A stretch of DNA of 64,000 bases from Aquanectria penicillioides. Lineage: Eukaryota > Ascomycota > Sordariomycetes > Hypocreales > Nectriaceae. A program made the position numbers and the translations under genes. The notes beneath the pieces were generated by a model. That model had not been told where the DNA came from and made no database searches. It saw nothing but the letters and a program-made list of their open reading frames with translations. The stretch covers positions 5,208,001-5,272,000 of the forward strand of contig PYIU01000002.1 of assembly GCA_003415625.1 (NCBI GenBank). The letters run 5' to 3'. This document shows, one piece after another, positions 58,572 through 64,000 of this stretch; the stretch's first letter is position 1; every line of letters begins with the position of its first letter.

Positions 58572-58773
58572 TGCTGCAAATAGCTTCAGCCGCTGGGGCA
58601 ATAGCTCTGTGTGTGTGTGTATGTGTGTGTGTGTTCACTGCCCAAGGCGCGTTGAACGCGTGTGCCAAACTTCAATCAGGTGGGGCCGTATCCAAAAGAC
58701 TGTTAGCATCCAAGTTGCCTAAGAAAGTGGGTGTGAAACCCGACATCGGATGTCTTAGGCGAACTAAATGTCC

Positions 58774-58829
58774 TCAGCCACAGCTGGGGGTGCTGATTAC
58801 ATAGGAATGGGTGCCAAATAAACAGTCCC
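58774..58829 (-). repeat. Right terminal inverted repeat of the MULE
   Basis: Inverted copy of the left end; it carries AGCT where the left has ATT between the CACCCCC and GTGGCTGA blocks, and differs in the 16-base spacer. Confidence 0.93.
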
Positions 58830-58838
58830 TTACTTTAG

Positions 58839-61800
58839 TGAGGGTACCTACCTTCCTACCCAGGTAGGTACTTACCTACTTTAGACACTGCCCGAAACCA
58901 CAAAGCTTGGCCGTCTCACGAAACGTCAGGTTCTCAAGTTTCGAGTCTCAAACTTCCAAAACCTGCCAATCGACCGAAGCTACTCCAGACACAGCCTAGC
59001 TGCTAAATGGAAGCCAGGGACCAGGTCGCCAATCGTTCTCCGCAAGGACATGCCCTGTTTTTTTCATGCCATTGCCCTAGTTCTTTAGAGGGGCGAGCTA
59101 GCACCTCAAAGCCGCCCGCAGTTCAGAGTCCTATCTCCATAATTTTTTCTCATTCTTTCGGCCAAGTTGGCGGGCGGGACAAACGGATGCAAGAAAAGAA
59201 TTGGGCCTCGCTGCTGTTTGCGACGACGAGCATGCCCAGGAGACGTGCAGTGAAGCAGGAGGATGGGGGGGGGGTTGCAGATGTTTGTCTGCGGCAAGGG
59301 TCTGCGGCTGCAGTTGGTTCAACGGCGGTAAACCCGGTCCTCCCTATGGTGAAGATTCTTTGATGGGGACTGCACATCTCGCAGCTCTTGTGGGACACAA
59401 AGGACTTTGGCAGGCCGGTTTTTGGTGTAACACAGGCCAAATGGCCGTTGCCGCCGGTCTCTTGAACACTTTCCTCTGGTTCCGGACCAGCTCACATTTA
59501 CGTTTGACGGCAAGGACAGGCGTTCTTTGACTTGCATATCCCTAATGTACCCTCAGACCATGGACGGTCCTTTCTGGTCAATGAAGTTTATAGCGCCAAT
59601 GCTAAGAGTTGATATTGTCGTCATGATGAGCGCCCAACGTGACCCAGTGACTGAGACCCGTGGGATCCATCCCTCCATCAATGGGAAAGCCTTGTTTCGG
59701 CCATCGTCGGCTACCCGCAGCATCGAGAAACCCACACAGCATCGGTGGCGTTCTTCCTCCGACATGGCGGCGTAGCTATTTCTGTCGTCTGCCCTGCCAG
59801 GAGGGGCAGGGGAAAAAAGGATGCTGAGATCCATGGCGTCCTCCCGGAGGAATTAAGAGTCAGACGTGACTTGCACTCCGCACAGCCTCTGGCGCAAGGG
59901 ATGCTTAAGCGATCGGGCTTTGCCAAAGACGGTGAGCAACTCCCGGTCTTCAGGGCAGTTTAGTTGCGCCGATGGAGTTGAAGGACCCTGTGACGGGGGA
60001 TTCCCGCAGGGAAGGGATAGAGGTTTTAGATGGCGAGGGGGAATAAGCAGCACCTCGGGGCGGCGAATAGATATGCCTGGTGTACCCGTTGACGACACAT
60101 CTTTCTGCGCAGGGAGATTTCAGACATAGTATCCTGCAGAAGGGAGGGGAAGAGCAAGATTTAGGATTGATGCATCGTGAGTGAGGGGGGGCGTTTGTTC
60201 TTCTCCCTCCTGTGCGGCTATATCGGTAGATAGGTTATCGTAGATAAAGCTCTCGGAGCAAACTGCGCACTACGGTCGCTGCCCCTTCGGTTCGGGAATA
60301 TAATTGACGAGATGGGGCAAATGGACGGAGGAATTGCCTGCCGGGGCCAGCACGAGGAGGGATTCAACTCGGCTGGCAACCAGCCCGACGTCTGTCGGAG
60401 CCTGAGTGCCAAGGTTCCCCAGGCATGTAAGAACTATGCTGCAGTCCTCCTGGTCTGCTTAGCGCTCGCTGCGCGCACGTATGTGCTACAACGTCGGCTG
60501 TTTGGCAGAAATGACGAAACATTTGGATAGGTGATGCCTCAAGCATCATCGTCTCATGCCTTGAGCCGCTTATTAGTATGGTATGGGGTTGCCTGTCTCA
60601 GAATCAGAACAATTGATCCACGCCTCGGCCCTCCACTACCCGGGAAGATGGGATCTTATCTCACGCCTCGCTAACGTCTCTGTAAATGACTCTTTTGCCT
60701 TGTCTAAAAAAGTCAAACCCCGCCCACTCTGCAAGCACTTCCCGGTTGTGTCGATGAGTCGAGGGAGGCTTATGGGCTGGGCCATGTGCCCTTGAGGATT
60801 TGTCTCAACTGTAACCCCTCCTCTTCCTCTTCCTCATCACCATCATAATTCACCGCCGCCACCACCCCGAAGCGGGTCGGTCACGCAGTCGGGCACTGTA
60901 GGGTTGGTCTAGGAGACACACAATGAAGAGGGACAGAGACAAAGAAGGAATGACGATGGACAATCGACAACCCTTACAGAGCAAACGGTTGCAGTTGCAA
61001 GTGTGGATGGACGTCCACACACCCACCAGCATTCCTTTGGGTAACCAAGATGTCGAGTGTAATTAAACCGGTCACTCAGCCTCGCAGCCGGTCTGGGCCT
61101 GGGTCTAGGTCTAGGTTTCGATAACGTAGCCCACTGAGGGGTTGAATGTCTGGTTTGTTGGTTATCGATGCCAACGTGATGGAGACGTCTGCACCACCGT
61201 CCCAAGAGTAACATAGTTAAGAGGGCGAACTATCCCCCGTGATGGCCCATGTGGACAGCTGATTTGAGTGAAGTGCAGGTCGAGAAGCGGGGTTAGAGCT
61301 GCAAGTCATCGTGGTGCTGTGAGAACAGAGGCAAGGGGTGGAGGCGAAGGGTGGAGGCGAAGGGTGGAGGGCCCTGCTGATGGATGTCGGCGGTTCCCAT
61401 GGGCTGGACCAGTGACGAGGCGAGATGGAGATGCTTAGCACAGCAGCAGCAGAGCCCCGTCGCTCAACTGAAGAGGGGGGAGGACCACGATGGGCCACGA
61501 TGGATTACATACCAAGTGCCTGCGGGCAGATGGATTACTACGCCAAGGAGCAGCAACTGGGCATGCCACAAGAGCTGAAGGAAAAGGACGGCGAAGCCAA
61601 ACCAATACGGGTTTAAACTGGCCCATGACCAACAGCGGCCCCTCGCATGTTTGGGGATCATCGTCATACACGTCCAGTAGCGAGCAGCAGGGTGCCTTGC
61701 ATCAGAAAGCACGAGGAGGGAAGGGGGGGGGGGGGGGGTGAGCATGGGCCATTCCCAGCAGAGATGTGCCTGCGCCAAGAGGGGTTCCGTTTCAGTAGCC

Positions 61801-62586
61801 AGCATCACCATCGTGTTCTGGGCTCTGTATGTGGTGAGATGAATGGATGGGAGGGAATGCAAGGCAAGGTAAGGCAAGGCAGAGGCAAGGCAGAGGCAAA
61901 GGTAAAGCAAGGCAAGGCACGGTGTTGTACATACATAGTGTGGCACATCATTCTTTTTTTTTTCTTTTTCGTTTTTGTCCAGCAAACCGGGTTAGTGAGC
62001 GCTGCAGCGCAAGCAAGACGGGTAGAGAGGTAGGGAGGCCTCGACGGGTGGTTGGCTGGAGGCTGGTTGGCTGCGGTGGTGGTGGTGGTGGTAGTAGTCG
62101 TACTATGTGGTGGTGGTGAGGTTGAGGACGCTCTATTCGGATGCACAGTAAGTGGTTGTCGACCAAAGAGGCTGGGCCACCCACACTCAATCCAAGACAG
62201 ACGCGGAAGAAGCGGTGTATCACGCACTAGACCAGTTCCTCTCAGTGCTCTCACACAAACTCGAGTACGTACCCATAGCACATACTGCACCATAGTACCT
62301 ACGCCATCCATCAACGGGGGGCCCGTTCTTAGCCTTGCCCGTTTCTTCCCCACCATCGACTCCGTAGTTCCAGTTCCATCCCATCTAACCCCTGGGCGGA
62401 CAAGCCCCCGGTTAGCTGTCGAGGTCATGTGGCCAGATTTTCCCGCCCACGTTTTTGTCTTGGCCCCTCCAGCCCAGGCACACACGCAGGCACACGTACA
62501 TATGTATTTTGCAATTGCACTTGCGGCATGCCACGCACATACGTGCGACACGGGAGAAGGGGAGTAGAGCAGTAAAGTGTAGCTTC

Positions 62587-62618
<32 letters not shown>

Positions 62619-64000
62619 TTTTTAGGGTTGGAGCCGGGGGTCATGGTTGGATGAGCACCATCCACATCCACCCCATGTGTGCCACTTGGCGAGAGCCGAA
62701 CATAGTAAACCGGTCCCGGGCAAAGTGGTTTTGGAAACCGCCGTTGCCAGCAACTGTGGGGAGCAATTCGCCATCAAGGACATTTCGGGTCCTACGGCGA
62801 GAAGGCAAATCTTGATAATGAACCTCGCCTACGCATCCGTGTTCGACTAGCGGTGATTAGCGGTGATCACTCTGCCCCAATCCTCCTCGAGCTTAGCACC
62901 AAAAAAGAAGCGGCGGCCGAGGCGTCCATAGATCATGGGAGCTAAATAAGATCGGACGTGAGCCGTCCCGTTAGAGGTGCCTGTCGAGCGCTATCCGGCA
63001 TCTGCTCGTGGCCGTCTTGTCCGTCGTGGCCGCCGCCGCCGCCTCCAGCCATCCCTCCCCCAAAGATTCATGGTCCGAGCGACCGTAAGCGACGGCACGG
63101 AACCTCTTGGCTTGGGTGCTGGAGAGAGACACTGCGCAACTGGCAGGACGCTTGGGCTCGCTGTTCGTTTCGTTTACTTGCTTTAGCCGGCCATTTTCTT
63201 GTGCGCGAGCGTGTGTATGTGCGCAGTAGAAAATCCGATTTGGTTAGTAGCTTTGGGGAAATCAACATCAGACGATGCGTGATGGACGACTCTGTAAGCG
63301 AGGCTGGGCGCGGCCGACGACGGTCAACCGTCAATATTCGCTCCTCGGACCGCACCAAAAGCCATGGCACCTCAAACCAGGGACGTCGCAGAGTGTCATC
63401 TCCGGGTTAAGTGACTGACTTGACACTGGACAAGAAACGGTGAGATCCGATCGATCGCATCACACCACGGGCCGTCTGGCGTTGAGTAGGTAGAGCGTGT
63501 CACTTGTGCACCCACCAGAACCCCCTCCTCCCGCGACGTCTCGCGATGCGAGATATTGCGCATCTGCTTGTCTCTGAACAATTCCATGCAGGTGTCATCC
63601 ATCCCCGGGGTCTGTCTTTATCCCGCCAAACAGGATGAATGCTCAATGTCCACCGCAGCCACGCCAGATGGGCGGTCTGGTATGCCGGCCACGCACGGCT
63701 CTTCTTTGTCTTGCCCATGAAATCTCCGCAGACCGCACCGCGCCGCAACGTACGGAGCAATGGGACGAGCTGGGGGGCAGAGTTTCTATTCCGGCCCCCT
63801 GCTCTCGTTCCCAAGGACCCTGGTTTGCACGCGGCTGAGAGAGGGAAAGGGCAGGGGGTTAAAGGGCCTGCCCCAGTGTTTGACGTTGCGTGGCAAGGTG
63901 GAGACGGTTTGGTTTGGGCTGGTGGTGTGTGTGTGTGAGTGAACCAGGCCAGGAACCAGGAACAAGAAAACTGATTACTGACTCCATGTGGCATGCACAC
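58839..64000. other. Right-hand intergenic region, no supported gene
   Basis: Contains a palindromic GGTAGGTA/TACCTACC cluster at 58844-58881, an AGGCA-type tandem repeat at 61857-61920, G runs at about 61727-61738, a GGT repeat at 62072-62120 and a poly-T region at 62586-62624. Several frames of 60-290 codons overlap on both strands with no domain, and many cross low-complexity sequence. Confidence 0.4.
61857..61920 (+). repeat. AGGCA-type tandem repeat
   Basis: Imperfect head-to-tail copies of AAGGC/AGAGGCA over about 64 bases. Confidence 0.7.

Larger units (their letters stand above)
57691..58838. mobile_element. Non-autonomous Mutator-like (MULE) DNA transposon with 9-bp target-site duplication
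   Basis: The element itself is 57700-58829 (1130 bp). Its two ends are inverted copies beginning GGGACTGTTTATTTGGCAC, followed after 18 less conserved bases by CACCCCCA and GTGGCTGA, giving inverted repeats of about 55 bp. It is flanked on both sides by the identical 9-mer TTACTTTAG (57691-57699 and 58830-58838), a perfect target-site duplication. MULEs typically make 8-11 bp duplications, and the internal ORF is a transposase-type DNA-binding domain, so superfamily, termini and insertion scar agree. The catalytic transposase domain is missing, so the copy cannot move alone. The intact ends and duplication suggest a fairly recent insertion. Confidence 0.93.

Noticed and set aside
61425..61616. 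63-codon frame ending in MDYYAKEQQLGMPQELKEKD
   Set aside because: It looks slightly protein-like but has no second exon, no family and overlaps other frames.
1..64000. tRNA, rRNA or CRISPR arrays
   Set aside because: No B-box-like GGTTCGAATCC signal with a matching cloverleaf, no rRNA core sequence and no regularly spaced direct repeats were seen by eye; a tRNA scan would be decisive.
63500..64000. Minus-strand 166-codon frame at the right edge
   Set aside because: Crosses a GT repeat and has no signal peptide or domain; could only be judged with sequence beyond the window.

Overview
The window is nuclear DNA of a filamentous ascomycete, most likely a Sordariomycete. Genes carry short introns (51-123 nt in most genes, one of 196 nt) with GTRNGY-type donors and CTAAC/CTAAT branch points. 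The recognisable genes are standard Pezizomycotina families: a membrane monothiol glutaredoxin, PEX5, RPF2, cystathionine gamma-lyase, two Zn(2)-Cys(6) regulators, a bHLH regulator, an F-box protein and a GPI-anchored DUF7707-type protein. Genes are sparse. I support about thirteen protein genes and four relics or element ORFs in 64 kb, separated by long intergenic DNA rich in microsatellites and homopolymers.

Layout. 1-3.2 kb: a small secreted His-rich protein and a Grx6/7-like glutaredoxin. 3.8-7.1 kb: a gene graveyard with a DUF3176-like remnant, an amino-acid permease pseudogene, and a truncated CocE/NonD-type hydrolase that abuts the permease. 8.5-9.1 kb: a 90-residue basic protein. 10.2-13.9 kb: an MDR reductase convergent with a Zn(2)-Cys(6) regulator. 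15.7-17.3 kb: a bHLH regulator, followed by about 11.8 kb with no recognisable gene. 29.1-36.6 kb: the densest block, with PEX5 and RPF2 divergent, a second MDR reductase, and a second Zn(2)-Cys(6) regulator of the UPC2-like class. 41.9-45.3 kb: cystathionine gamma-lyase and an F-box protein. 50.8-51.6 kb: a GPI-anchored protein. 57.7-58.8 kb: a complete short Mutator-like (MULE) DNA transposon with about 55-bp terminal inverted repeats, a perfect 9-bp target-site duplication and a truncated transposase ORF. The right-hand 5 kb has no gene I can support.

Two observations affect how the window should be read. First, several otherwise well conserved genes (both MDR genes, RPF2, the second Zn(2)-Cys(6) gene) are broken by one-base indels. 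Each lies in a homopolymer: a G or C missing, or an A added. RPF2 is an essential ribosome-assembly factor, so these are more likely sequencing errors than real mutations, and the products are described as corrected readings. Second, the MULE is the best-supported mobile element. I found no multi-gene cluster or operon-like system that would count as a new biological system. No tRNA, rRNA or CRISPR was recognised by eye.
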